A stretch of 50,858 nucleotides of DNA from an uncultured bacterium. GTDB lineage: Bacteria > Planctomycetota > UBA8108 > UBA1146. The DNA lies in assembly GCA_913056395.1 (NCBI GenBank), contig CAJXMG010000019.1, forward strand, positions 1 to 50,858, read 5' to 3'. The notes beneath the pieces are model-generated. The model made no database searches and had not been told where the DNA came from. It worked only from the letters and a program-made list of their open reading frames with translations. Shown one piece after another: positions 24,958 through 33,507 of the stretch; positions within the stretch are counted from its first letter, which is position 1, and every line of letters begins with the position of its first letter. The position numbers were made by a program, and so were the translations under genes.

Positions 24958-25644
24958 ATAGGCAGTCCAGTAGAGTTCCTCGCCATTCTCCGCAGCCACC
25001 GCCTCGACTCCCGATCCACCCTCTACGAAAACCCTGACGGACTCCGTCATGGGAGCCCCTGGACACTCGATCCAGGTTTCGGATACTGGCTGACCTGAAG
25101 GAGAATTCTGGGTGTACACCTCAACCCAGTTACCATGACGATCCATCACTTCAACAAAAATCGGATGGCCGGCATCGTTCCCCTGAATCAAAACCAAAGC
25201 TTCAGGGACGACCGGACCCTCAAAGGAAAACACCTGTTCATGAATCACGGAGTTCATCGTGTCTTCAACAGGGAACTCAGCTTCTGTCGTCACCGCTGGA
25301 GAATCCTCCGCATAAGAGGATTCCACTGATGCTTGCTGGTTGGAGTGATTTTCCCTGAACTCTTCAATCTCTGATTTGAAGCCCTCCAACATCGCCATCA
25401 TTTGGGGCTGCTGGGAACTGTTCTGAACCCGGTTCAGTTCTCCCTCGAGACGCTCGATTCGATGGATGAGATCCTGAATCAGGATCTCTTCTCCGGAAGC
25501 ATAGGCAGGCTCCACGGCCGCAGGAACCGGTCCAGAGTCGCCAATTGCCTCCCCCGGCATTCCGATCAGAAAAAATGCGGCCCCAACGATGACCGCAGTC
25601 AAAAGGACAGCCGGAAACAGCGGATTTTTACTCAATATTGACAT
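24949..25644 (-). CDS. Membrane-anchored coiled-coil protein, unknown
   Basis: A 231-residue protein: one N-terminal helix (FPAVLLTAVIVGAAFFLIG, about 10-28), an acidic linker, a coiled coil (ILIQDLIHRIERLEGELNRV, about 55-74, continuing with heptads to about 105), a Ser/Glu/Thr-rich spacer, then a compact beta-rich C-terminal domain of about 85 residues (VPEALVLIQGNDAGHPIFVE... to the end). The C-terminal part looks like a small sandwich of the galactose-binding type, a weak guess. The ATG at 25644 has GGAGGA seven bases before it and lies only 26 bases from the divergent clpS start, so the two genes share a very short promoter space. Confidence 0.7.
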   Translation of the reverse strand: MSILSKNPLFPAVLLTAVIVGAAFFLIGMPGEAIGDSGPVPAAVEPAYASGEEILIQDLIHRIERLEGELNRVQNSSQQPQMMAMLEGFKSEIEEFRENHSNQQASVESSYAEDSPAVTTEAEFPVEDTMNSVIHEQVFSFEGPVVPEALVLIQGNDAGHPIFVEVMDRHGNWVEVYTQNSPSGQPVSETWIECPGAPMTESVRVFVEGGSGVEAVAAENGEELYWTAYSD

Positions 25645-25670
25645 CGTTGAATCCTCCATTGAAGGATACG

Positions 25671-26105
25671 ATGTCCTGCGATTCCTGCCCAAAGGGCGAG
25701 GGGAAACGCTTCAGTGCCAGAACAGGAAACAGACGAAGATTGCGTACCGAACCAGAATTTCACGACATCAGCAGTGATGATTCATGGCTGACCCCGATCC
25801 GGGGAAGTTATTTTCCAGAGGGTGCTCCAGAGGAAGAACGAGAGTCCTCCGTTGCTCTGGAAGAGGAATTGGACCACCTTTGGAAGGTCATCGTCTGGAA
25901 CGATCCGGTCAATCTCATGAGCTATGTCGTCTACGTGTTGCAGAAAATCTTTGGCCACTCCAAGGAAACTGCCACTCGACATATGCTGGAAGTTCACCAC
26001 GATGGTAAATCCATCGTCTGCACGACAGAGCAGGAAAAAGGGGAGCGATACGTCTCTCAACTTCACGCTTTCGGCTTGCAGGCAACCCTCGAGAAAGACG
26101 GTTAG
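25671..26105 (+). CDS. clpS: ATP-dependent Clp protease adaptor ClpS
   Basis: ClpS binds proteins with N-terminal Leu, Phe, Tyr or Trp and hands them to ClpAP. The core (about 70-144) is complete: WKVIVWNDPVNLMSYVVYVL contains the pocket residues Asn77 and Asp78, and 'LEVHHDGKS' provides the pocket His109. The N-terminal 65 residues are an unusually long extension with Cys3 and Cys6, a basic patch (RRRLR) and an acidic run; E. coli ClpS has about 25 residues there, and that arm is what engages the ClpA pore. ATG 25671 has GAAGGA four bases upstream. The cyclase gene starts 27 bases after the stop. aat, the enzyme that makes ClpS substrates, is at 8875-9510. Confidence 0.93.
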   Translation: MSCDSCPKGEGKRFSARTGNRRRLRTEPEFHDISSDDSWLTPIRGSYFPEGAPEEERESSVALEEELDHLWKVIVWNDPVNLMSYVVYVLQKIFGHSKETATRHMLEVHHDGKSIVCTTEQEKGERYVSQLHAFGLQATLEKDG

Positions 26106-26132
26106 AGTGACCTCTCGCCGAGTTGATTTGAG

Positions 26133-28253
26133 ATGAAAAAGACCTATTCCATCCGATCCGTGATCCTCACGTTGATGATCAGCGAGGTGCTTGTCGCCAT
26201 TCTGGTCACAGGATTCCTTTGGTATAGCAACGGCAAATCCGCAGTCGATACCCTCTCAAGGCAGCTCAGTTCTGAAATTGAACTGCGAATAGAGGAAAGA
26301 ATCCTGACGGTTCTTGAATCCGCAAAATCACATTCTGCAAATCAAGCCAATGTCTTTTCCAGCCAACTCATTCCACTCGGCTCGGAGAATCAGCGAGAGC
26401 TGACTTACTCCTATCAAAAAGGCGTCCTCGAGCGAAACTCCCATATCGCGACTCTCTTTACTTGTTCTCCTGAAGGAGAACTTTTCGGAATTCAGCGCTC
26501 CGATTCCGGTCAGTATCTGAAATTGCAAAGCACCCCAGGGAAACCGGGGCTCACGGAAACCTCTCCAGAAGGAAAGGTTTCCTTGATCGCTAATTTTGAC
26601 GCCACCGTTCGCCCCTGGTTCACTGAAGCGATGTCGAAAAAGAAATCGGGATGGACCCCTGTCTATCACTTCTCAGGGGTTCCCCAACTGGGCATCACCC
26701 ACTTCGAGGTCAACACCAACAATGATGGTGTGAGTTTGATCAGCGCCTGCGATTTGACCCTCGGCCCTCTTAACCAGTTTCTCTCCAATTTGGATACCAC
26801 GGAACATGGAGAAATCGTCCTTCTCGATTCAAATGGCATTCTGGTCGCATCCAGTGCCCTCGATTCTTTCCAGTTACAAAAGTCCACCAGCGGAGAAGAG
26901 GCGACCTACCGCAGGGTTCGTGGTGTGGATTCTCCCACCGCCCTTATTCGTGAGGCTGTTCAACACCTGACACAAATCCACTCCGATTCTCCCGACATCT
27001 GGCCGGCGAGTGGCACAGTGGAGATGCCTTCAGAAAAGGGTGACGTTTTTCTTTCGTGGCTGATGGTCGAGCTCGATGAAGATCAGAAGTGGGTCAGTCT
27101 CTTGGCTATTCCCCGATCAGACCTGACGATGGAAATCAGTGAACGCACCCGCTTCACCGCCATCGCTTTTCTGATCCTGATTTTGATCACCGCACCCCTC
27201 GTCTGGAGAACCGCGGAAGGCATCACTCGACCCGTGATGGAACTGAACAAGGGTATGGACCAGATCGCCCAGTTCAAAATTGCGGAGTCGGATCGAGAGC
27301 ACCCCCCACGCCCTTCAAGATTGCGAGAACTGAACGAGATGCAATCGCGGATGGAATTGATGCGTCACGCACTGACATCTTTCGAAAAATATGTTCCTTC
27401 ACGAGTCGTACGAAAACTGGTAATGGAAGACAAGATCGCTGTTCCTGGCATGGAAGAAGCCAAAGCCTGTATCTTCTTCTCCGACATCATCGGTTTCACC
27501 GAAGTCGCTGAATCTCTCGACCCCGATCAACTGGTGCAATTGGGCGGTGAATATCTCGAAGGAATGAGTCAGCAGATTCATCGTCAGTCAGGAATTCTCG
27601 ACAAGTTCATCGGGGACGCCATCATGGCCTTCTGGATCGCTGAGGTCGATGGACGCCGAGTCACCTCCAAAGCCTGCCATGCAGCCCTGCAATCCCAACA
27701 AAGTCTGAAAGAGCTCCGAACCGACTGGCGTCAGCGAAATCTCCCCGCCCTGCGAGCCAGAATAGGATTACACACCGGTCCCGTCAGGGTTGGAAACATC
27801 GGTTCCTCAACACGGCTGAACTACACCATTCTGGGAGATTCTGTCAATCTCGCCAGTCGCCTGGAGGGCCTCAACAAAGTCTATGGCACCAGCATCATCA
27901 CCAGCGAAGAGGTTCAGAGGATCGCCGCAGAAGATTTCCACTTCCGAATCCTCGATCGGGTGGCAGTCAAAGGCCGACGTCAGGGGGGAACTATCTACGA
28001 GTTGGTTTGCCCTGTTGAAGAGGTCTCAAAGGAACAAATCGAACTGGCTCAAATGTACGAAGCGGCATTGGCTGAATACATTCAGGGAAATTTTGACCAG
28101 GCCATCAAGTCGTTCAACAGCATCCGCTCCCTCGCACCGGAAGATGCTCCCTCTCAAACCCTTGTTTCCCGCTGTGAAGATTTGATCGCTCACCCCCCGA
28201 CCGAATGGGATGGCGTGATCTCCATCGATCGCAATATCCGGGACAATGGGTAG
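26133..28253 (+). CDS. Receptor-type class III adenylate cyclase
   Basis: A 706-residue transmembrane cyclase. Helix 1 (about 9-31) is followed by an extracytoplasmic Cache-like sensor (about 35-335, with the 'VRPWFTEAMSKKKSGWTPVY' signature of dCache domains), helix 2 (341-358), a HAMP-type linker and the cyclase domain (about 440-625). Metal-binding Asp451 (FFSDIIGFT) and Asp495 (IGDAIMAF) are present, as are Lys491 and Asp569, the pair expected for ATP rather than GTP, and transition-state Asn572 and Arg576. The last 80 residues are helical and TPR-like (YIQGNFDQAIKSFNSIRSLAPED). It should make cAMP in response to a periplasmic ligand. It lies between clpS (27 bases) and a methyltransferase gene (12 bases). 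Confidence 0.93.
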   Translation: MKKTYSIRSVILTLMISEVLVAILVTGFLWYSNGKSAVDTLSRQLSSEIELRIEERILTVLESAKSHSANQANVFSSQLIPLGSENQRELTYSYQKGVLERNSHIATLFTCSPEGELFGIQRSDSGQYLKLQSTPGKPGLTETSPEGKVSLIANFDATVRPWFTEAMSKKKSGWTPVYHFSGVPQLGITHFEVNTNNDGVSLISACDLTLGPLNQFLSNLDTTEHGEIVLLDSNGILVASSALDSFQLQKSTSGEEATYRRVRGVDSPTALIREAVQHLTQIHSDSPDIWPASGTVEMPSEKGDVFLSWLMVELDEDQKWVSLLAIPRSDLTMEISERTRFTAIAFLILILITAPLVWRTAEGITRPVMELNKGMDQIAQFKIAESDREHPPRPSRLRELNEMQSRMELMRHALTSFEKYVPSRVVRKLVMEDKIAVPGMEEAKACIFFSDIIGFTEVAESLDPDQLVQLGGEYLEGMSQQIHRQSGILDKFIGDAIMAFWIAEVDGRRVTSKACHAALQSQQSLKELRTDWRQRNLPALRARIGLHTGPVRVGNIGSSTRLNYTILGDSVNLASRLEGLNKVYGTSIITSEEVQRIAAEDFHFRILDRVAVKGRRQGGTIYELVCPVEEVSKEQIELAQMYEAALAEYIQGNFDQAIKSFNSIRSLAPEDAPSQTLVSRCEDLIAHPPTEWDGVISIDRNIRDNG

Positions 28254-28265
28254 ACGGAGCAGGTG

Positions 28266-28868
28266 ATGGCGCGCCGGTTTGGAATCTCCTGGCCCTATCG
28301 ATCCCGAACTGAATACCACCATCACGATGACCGGGATCTCACCGACGAGTGGCAAAAGGAGGTCTACGAGCACGCGGCGAATCTGGCTTACTCCAGTGGA
28401 TATCAAAACATTCTCGATGTCGGCTGCGGGTCCGGTTTCAAGCTGGTTCAATTCTTTGAGGGCTTCAACACCCTCGGCCTGGAGCTCGCCTGTAATCTCG
28501 ATTTCCTGAAATCCAAATACCCCCAACGAAATTGGGGGCTCAGTGATTTACAGGCGACTCCGGACTTTCAACCCGATCTGGTGATCTGTGCCGACGTCAT
28601 CGAACACCTGACGGATCCCGACGAATTGTTGTCTTTTCTCGTGCGATTGAATGCCGGACACATCGTTCTCTCTACTCCGGATCGTTCTCTCCTCTATCGA
28701 CCCTGGCAGAAGCGCTACTGGGGCCCTCCCAGAAACCCGAGCCACCAGAGAGAATGGACTTCGAGGGAGTTTTTTCGCTACATTTCGGTTACATTTGAGG
28801 TGGTGGAGCACGTCATCACCCGCAAAGATCAGGCGACACAGATGATCGTATGCAAACCCGGGAGATAA
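28266..28868 (+). CDS. Class I SAM-dependent methyltransferase
   Basis: A 200-residue protein. Motif I is NILDVGCGSGFKLVQFF (about 48-64) and motif II LGLELACN. 'PDLVICADVIEHLTDPDELL' is the Methyltransf_11/23-type 'aDviEH' segment, followed by HIVLSTPDRSLLY, a pattern frequent in methyltransferases beside glycan or natural-product genes. The N-terminus with HHHDDRDLTDEWQKEVYEHA may be the substrate-facing cap. The start is ATG 28266 (a GTG directly before it is equally possible). It lies 12 bases after the cyclase stop, so it is probably co-transcribed. Substrate not predictable. Confidence 0.88.
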   Translation: MARRFGISWPYRSRTEYHHHDDRDLTDEWQKEVYEHAANLAYSSGYQNILDVGCGSGFKLVQFFEGFNTLGLELACNLDFLKSKYPQRNWGLSDLQATPDFQPDLVICADVIEHLTDPDELLSFLVRLNAGHIVLSTPDRSLLYRPWQKRYWGPPRNPSHQREWTSREFFRYISVTFEVVEHVITRKDQATQMIVCKPGR

Positions 28869-28902
28869 ACTCCCCGCAGAGTTCAGGGAAACGGACTTCT
28901 TC

Positions 28903-29424
28903 ATGCTGCACGCGGAAAGATCAGAGGATGGTTCATTCAGGCTGACCGGTCACCCCGGCATCCTCAATGCCCTGTGGTCTGTTCCCAGTACTCTCAGGGG
29001 AGTGATTCAGAACCCTGAAGATCACCCTGAAGCTTTCCAGCGACTTTTCCCTTCCACCTATCTGGACGAGAAGAAGGAGAAGGAGCATCGCCGCCTGATC
29101 GGCGAGGCGATGCAGGAGCGGCAAATGGCCAAGATCGCTCTCTTCGAAAGAATCCTCACCGACAGTGGAGAAGGAATGGGCGTCCTGCGCATTCGCGAAA
29201 GGGACTTCGATGCGTTTGTCGCCCTGCTGACAGATATGCGTCTGGTTCTGGCTGAGATGCTCGGGATTGAAGACGAAGAGTGGGAAGACCAGCTCGATGA
29301 AGAACAGATGCTTCAGGATCCCAGAGTTCAGCTGCTCCACCTGATGTCCGGTGTCCAGCAACTGTTGCTCGACGCCACCGGAATGGTCTCCGACCTGGAG
29401 ATCGACCCTGAGAATGATCTCTAG
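28903..29424 (+). CDS. DUF2017-like protein
   Basis: A 173-residue soluble, mostly helical, acidic protein. The segments RLFPSTYLDEKKEKEHRRLI (about 47-66) and 'RDFDAFVALLTDMRLVLAEMLG' (about 100-121), with a Trp/Glu-rich turn EDEEWED, fit my memory of DUF2017, a family first noted beside clpS in actinobacteria. That memory is supported here by clpS lying upstream in the same run of genes (25671), so it may belong to the ClpS/Clp pathway. No catalytic residues stand out. The gene follows the methyltransferase by 34 bases and ends three bases before the convergent PqqB-like gene. Confidence 0.6.
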   Translation: MLHAERSEDGSFRLTGHPGILNALWSVPSTLRGVIQNPEDHPEAFQRLFPSTYLDEKKEKEHRRLIGEAMQERQMAKIALFERILTDSGEGMGVLRIRERDFDAFVALLTDMRLVLAEMLGIEDEEWEDQLDEEQMLQDPRVQLLHLMSGVQQLLLDATGMVSDLEIDPENDL

Positions 29425-29427
29425 GAA

Positions 29428-30471
29428 CTACCAGAGATAAAAAGACTCCCCCACCTCAGCGATGCCAAATCCACGTTCGATGACGGAACGACGGATCTCT
29501 TCATCATGAAGAGCGGGATTGGTGTGGTTGAGGTGAATGAAGCGGAAGCGACCGGGGTGCTTTTTTGCCAGATCCTGTAAGCGGTCCATCGTTTCCACCA
29601 TCGGCGGGTGGGGAATCTTGGACATGTCCCGTCCGGGAAGCTCGCGCCCGTCGTAAAAGGTGGCATCCAGATAACAGACATCTGCTCCCTCGATCAGCGT
29701 CTCCAGAATGTCATCATTCCAGCGATCGATGTCGGGACAGAAGACCACCGTGCGGCTGGGAGATTCAATTCTCCATGCGACCGTATCGGCGTATTCATTA
29801 CGGTGCTTGACGGCAATCGGTGTTACTTTCAGCCCGAAACCGAAATCTTCGAAAGTGATGGCCTGACCGGGTTCGCTCTTCTTCAGATCAATCTGTTCGA
29901 GTTTGACCAGTTGATCCCAGGGGCCATTCTCCTCCAGAAACCCCGCCATTTTCGGTGTGCAGTAAACGGGCATAGATTGGGTCGAAGCCACCTCTCGACC
30001 AAAGTGCATCAAGCCGGTGTAGTGACCGATGTGGGCGTGAGTCAGCAGCACCGCTTCGACCGGCTTTCTCGGTCGGCCGGCGAAACTGATCATCGCCAGC
30101 TGCTCTTCGATGGCCGGAGTCGCCTCTACCAGAATCGCTTTCTTTTGCACCATGTCGACGATGGCCAGACAGGAGGGGCCCAGCCTCTGACCGTTTCTGC
30201 GCGCCGATTCGCAACACTCTTTCAGGCAACCGACGTGAGGCACTCCACCATCCTGGGCATTGCCGAGAACAATGATTTTGCCACCCTGATTGGCCCAGTT
30301 TCGCCCACCCCCGTTTTCGTCCGTATTTTCAGGCCAGCCGGGAGGCAGGACGATGCCATGGGGCTGCAGATCCGCGCTCTGCTGACCGAACGGACCCTTC
30401 GAGATTCCAGCGCAACCACTGAGCAGGAGTGTAACTGCGCCAATCAACAGACCGGAGAACGTGCGGGACAT
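29428..30471 (-). CDS. PqqB-like metallo-beta-lactamase-fold lipoprotein
   Basis: A 347-residue protein with a lipoprotein signal (LLIGAVTLLLSGC, lipidated Cys near residue 20). The fold opens with IIVLGNAQDGGVPHVGC, followed by LKECCESAR: the PqqB-type start with extra cysteines. The metal motif is LTHAHIGHYTGL (HxHxGH type), then IAVKHRNEYADT, CPDIDRW and a late FIHLNHTNP. PqqB-like hydrolases appear in many bacteria without other pqq genes; none is seen here, so PQQ synthesis should not be assumed. Lipidation puts it in the periplasm or outer membrane, unlike cytosolic PqqB. The next leftward gene begins upstream, with only 15 bases between the two coding regions. Confidence 0.85.
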   Translation of the reverse strand: MSRTFSGLLIGAVTLLLSGCAGISKGPFGQQSADLQPHGIVLPPGWPENTDENGGGRNWANQGGKIIVLGNAQDGGVPHVGCLKECCESARRNGQRLGPSCLAIVDMVQKKAILVEATPAIEEQLAMISFAGRPRKPVEAVLLTHAHIGHYTGLMHFGREVASTQSMPVYCTPKMAGFLEENGPWDQLVKLEQIDLKKSEPGQAITFEDFGFGLKVTPIAVKHRNEYADTVAWRIESPSRTVVFCPDIDRWNDDILETLIEGADVCYLDATFYDGRELPGRDMSKIPHPPMVETMDRLQDLAKKHPGRFRFIHLNHTNPALHDEEIRRSVIERGFGIAEVGESFYLW

Positions 30472-30486
30472 GGTGACCTTTCCGAA

Positions 30487-31269
30487 TTAGCAACCGGCTG
30501 CTGGAGAAAGACTGAGATTCTGCAATCGAACTCTGTATTCGACATCTGAATAGTCAGCCTCAGGACCATTGTCCACATTTTGTTGAAAGACTCTGCCAAC
30601 CTGCACAGTGAAAAGCATCGATCGGTACCCGAAGATCGTTCCAAATGAGATCGGGTTTTCGAAAGAGTTGGGTTCACAAAAATCGATGACTTCCGGCTCA
30701 TTCACACTGATCAGAACTCCATTGGAGTGGACATCCAACACCGTCACAGCAAGCCTGGAAAAAGAATGGGGCCACGGACCTTCTATTTTTCGGGGACGCT
30801 GCCTGTTTATTTGGCCATTCCGACGATGCTTTTCGAGAATATCGATGTATTGACTGGCAGATTTATGAAACGGTCGATCATAAGACCAATGAACTGCTTG
30901 GTCATTATCGGTGATGTACTGATCAAAGTTATGAAGAACCTGCCCCTCCGGATGCCAGTCCTTCCTGGCCTCTGCGAAATTGCCGCTGTAAAGATGGTTG
31001 ATCTGGTCACGAACGAGATTCACTGCAAGCCCGGTGTATTTGGCCGCATTGTTGTATTTCTGAAGATATTCTTTGGCGTTCTCCGTCAGGCGAACAAAGG
31101 GTGGAAAGGTCTCGGCAGATTCCAGATCTCCAAACTCTGCCCTATCTCGCGTTGCTTTAACCTGTGGAGGCTGGGAGTGAAACGCCATAGCCTCTGAGGC
31201 GATGGTTATTGCGGTCGCCATCAACCAGACTGAGGTCAGGACGATCAGCAGCTTTCGGGTAAAATTCAT
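30487..31269 (-). CDS. Exported protein of unknown function
   Basis: A 260-residue protein with a signal peptide (TRKLLIVLTSVWLMATAITI, cleavage near 'AMA'). The mature part is basic, with aromatic-rich stretches such as DQAVHWSYDRPFHKSASQYID (about 125-145) and a C-terminal beta part ending LQNLSLSPAAGC, with an extreme C-terminal Cys. I do not recognise a family. The ATG at 31269 has AAAGGAGA seven bases upstream. It probably forms a unit with the PqqB-like gene, 15 bases beyond its stop. Its upstream region (31270-31469) is shared with the divergent thiC riboswitch region. Confidence 0.7.
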   Translation of the reverse strand: MNFTRKLLIVLTSVWLMATAITIASEAMAFHSQPPQVKATRDRAEFGDLESAETFPPFVRLTENAKEYLQKYNNAAKYTGLAVNLVRDQINHLYSGNFAEARKDWHPEGQVLHNFDQYITDNDQAVHWSYDRPFHKSASQYIDILEKHRRNGQINRQRPRKIEGPWPHSFSRLAVTVLDVHSNGVLISVNEPEVIDFCEPNSFENPISFGTIFGYRSMLFTVQVGRVFQQNVDNGPEADYSDVEYRVRLQNLSLSPAAGC

Positions 31270-31469
31270 CGTGCTCTCCTTTAAATGCAGCCAGAGAGAA
31301 AGAGTTTCCCACATTCAAAACTGCAGAATTTCGGATCCACAGGTATTGTATCGGATCCACGGGCTGATTCGGAATCTCCCCCTTCCTCCGCTGACAAACC
31401 TCACAGGCAATCAGCGGCAAGCCCGTTCCTTTCCTCGCCTGAGCCCCAATTCTCGCCTATATTGAGCAT

Positions 31470-31550
31470 CTGCTCGGGGCGTACCTCTTTTGAAGTACTG
31501 AGAAGTACCCGTGGAACCTGATCCGGATCATGCCGGCGGAGGGAAAGCAG
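31470..31550 (+). ncRNA. TPP riboswitch (THI element)
   Basis: The conserved core is plain: CTGAGA at 31498-31503, ACCTGATCCGGATCATGCCG around 31516-31535, then GCGGAGGGA. The closing stem P1 can form between CTGCT (31470-31474) and AGCAG (31546-31550). It binds thiamine pyrophosphate and lies 94 bases before the thiC start, where it is expected. A second small hairpin (31604-31620) lies between it and the ribosome site; a U-rich terminator is not visible, so control of translation seems more likely. Confidence 0.95.
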
Positions 31551-31643
31551 CGGCTCGCCCCGACTGCCCTCTCCCTGTCCTGATTCACCTTCTGACTGCA
31601 AGACCCATGAATTCCATGGGCCACCGAACAAGGAGTGACTTCG

Positions 31644-33464
31644 ATGTCTTCAAATCAGGACTGGTCCCTGCCCCTGCGGGGTGCCGCCAACCCCTCCACT
31701 CAAAAAGAGGGCACCAACCCCGGCTCTTTCGCCAATGCCGCTCAAGTCGGTGGACCCCTTGCTTACTCCTCCCCGGATACTCCCGGAATGCCGCAACCTT
31801 CCGACCTGACCGCATGGGATTTCCTTCCGGCGGATTGGAGTCTTGAAGCGTCTTCCGCCGAGCAGGGATGTGCCGGCCACAATCATCCGGAGATCGGCGA
31901 GTTCATTCGCGCCGTTGCTCCCGAAGGGTTCGAACCGATCACCCAGTTGGAAAGTGCCCGTTTGGGAATTGTCACTCCCGAGATGAAACGGGTCGCCGAG
32001 CGCGAACCCCACCTCACTCCGGAGCAGATCCGCGATGAGATCGCTGCCGGCCGCCTGATCATTCCCGCCAATGTGCATCACCTGGCCCACCAGCTCGATC
32101 CGATGGCCATCGGTCGTGCCAGCAAAACCAAGATCAATGCCAACATGGGAGCCTCCCCTGTCTCTTCCGGAACCGATGAAGAAGTAGAGAAGCTGAAGTG
32201 GTCCCAGCGTTGGGGCGCAGACACGGCGATGGATCTCTCCACCGGTGGAGATCTGGATGCCTGCCGGGAAGCCCTCGTCCGCGAAAGCACCGTGCCCATC
32301 GGAACCGTGCCGATTTACTCGATGATCATCGGCCGCCGCATCGAGGATCTCGATGAGGCCATCATTCTGGAGACCCTCGAACATCAGGCGGCTCAGGGGG
32401 TCGACTATTTCACGATTCACGCCGGCGTTCGCCCCTGGCACCTGCCCGCCATCGAGAAACGCCTGATCGGCATCGTCAGCCGTGGAGGATCCCTCCTCGC
32501 CAAATGGATGATCACCCATGACGACGACAACCCGATGGTGACCTGCTTCGATAAGATCTGTGAAATCATGCGTCGCCACGACGTCAGCTTCTCACTGGGT
32601 GACGGACTTCGTCCCGGTGGCCTGGCGGATGCCTCCGATGAGGCTCAACTGGGTGAACTCTCCGAGATCGCCAAGTTGACCGAGATCGCCTGGACCCACG
32701 GAGTGCAGGTAATGGTCGAGGGCCCCGGTCACGTGCCCTTCGATCAGATCGAGTTCAACATGAAGCTACAGCGGCGCCTCTGTCATGGCGCCCCCTTCTA
32801 CGTCCTCGGCCCTCTGGTCACCGATATCTTCCCGGGCTACGACCACATCACTTCCTGCATCGGCGCCACCGCCGCTGGCTACCACGGCGCTTCGATGCTG
32901 TGCTATGTCACCCCCAAGGAACATCTGGGACTGCCGAAAGCGGATGACGTCAAACAAGGTTGTATCGCCTATAAGATTGCGGCCCATGCCGCGGATGTCG
33001 CTCTGGGAATCCCTGGCACCCGCGACCGCGATGACGAGTTGACCAAGGCGCGCGCCGCCCTCAACTGGCAGAAGCACTTTGATCTCTCCTTCGATCCCGA
33101 CACCGCCCGTGCACTCCATGACGAGGATCTCGATGTGGATACCGACTTCTGTGCCATGTGCGGTCACGACTGGTGCAGTGTGCGCATCTCCAAGGAGATC
33201 CAGCAGTTTGCCAGCGGCAAGGCGGAAGGGTTTGAGCGGGCTGGAACGATCCGCAGTGACGCCCTCACTCCGGAACAGCAGGAGATCCTCGAAAAACGGG
33301 GAGTCCTCGACCCTGCGGAGATTCACAAATTGGCCAGCAAGACCCGCAAGGCCACTGGGGCAGACAGCGACAAGGCTTCCTGCCACAGTGACTTCGTCTC
33401 AGAGGATCAGGCCAAGAAGCTGCAGGCGGTGGAATCTGCCGAGGAAGAAATCAGCGCTCCCTGA
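31644..33464 (+). CDS. thiC: Phosphomethylpyrimidine synthase ThiC
   Basis: A radical-SAM-type enzyme that turns aminoimidazole ribotide into HMP phosphate, the pyrimidine half of thiamine. Landmarks of the 606-residue protein: KINANMGAS, the barrel signature [36 protein letters not shown], and the C-terminal [4Fe-4S] motif CAMCGHDWC with Cys503, Cys506 and Cys511. The N-terminal 60 residues and the Lys/Ser/Glu-rich C-terminal tail are poorly conserved additions. ATG 31644 has AAGGAG eight bases before it; an in-frame GTG at 31635 overlaps that site and is unlikely. Regulated by the TPP riboswitch upstream. Confidence 0.98.
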   Translation: MSSNQDWSLPLRGAANPSTQKEGTNPGSFANAAQVGGPLAYSSPDTPGMPQPSDLTAWDFLPADWSLEASSAEQGCAGHNHPEIGEFIRAVAPEGFEPITQLESARLGIVTPEMKRVAEREPHLTPEQIRDEIAAGRLIIPANVHHLAHQLDPMAIGRASKTKINANMGASPVSSGTDEEVEKLKWSQRWGADTAMDLSTGGDLDACREALVRESTVPIGTVPIYSMIIGRRIEDLDEAIILETLEHQAAQGVDYFTIHAGVRPWHLPAIEKRLIGIVSRGGSLLAKWMITHDDDNPMVTCFDKICEIMRRHDVSFSLGDGLRPGGLADASDEAQLGELSEIAKLTEIAWTHGVQVMVEGPGHVPFDQIEFNMKLQRRLCHGAPFYVLGPLVTDIFPGYDHITSCIGATAAGYHGASMLCYVTPKEHLGLPKADDVKQGCIAYKIAAHAADVALGIPGTRDRDDELTKARAALNWQKHFDLSFDPDTARALHDEDLDVDTDFCAMCGHDWCSVRISKEIQQFASGKAEGFERAGTIRSDALTPEQQEILEKRGVLDPAEIHKLASKTRKATGADSDKASCHSDFVSEDQAKKLQAVESAEEEISAP

Positions 33465-33481
33465 TCTGAGACCCGATGCCT

Positions 33482-33507
33482 CCCTCAGTTCTTCAGTGAA
33501 CTGAGGG
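33482..33507. terminator. Hairpin between convergent thiC and PhoD-like genes
   Basis: A perfect ten-base stem, CCCTCAGTTC with GAACTGAGGG, loop TTCAGT, 17 bases after the thiC stop. It overlaps the last codons of the opposite gene. It lacks a T run on either strand, so it may be a bidirectional mRNA-end structure rather than an efficient intrinsic terminator. Confidence 0.55.

Noticed and set aside
29608-30549. Rightward open frame of 313 codons antisense to the PqqB-like gene
   Set aside because: The minus strand has a lipobox and metal motifs; the plus-strand frame has none.
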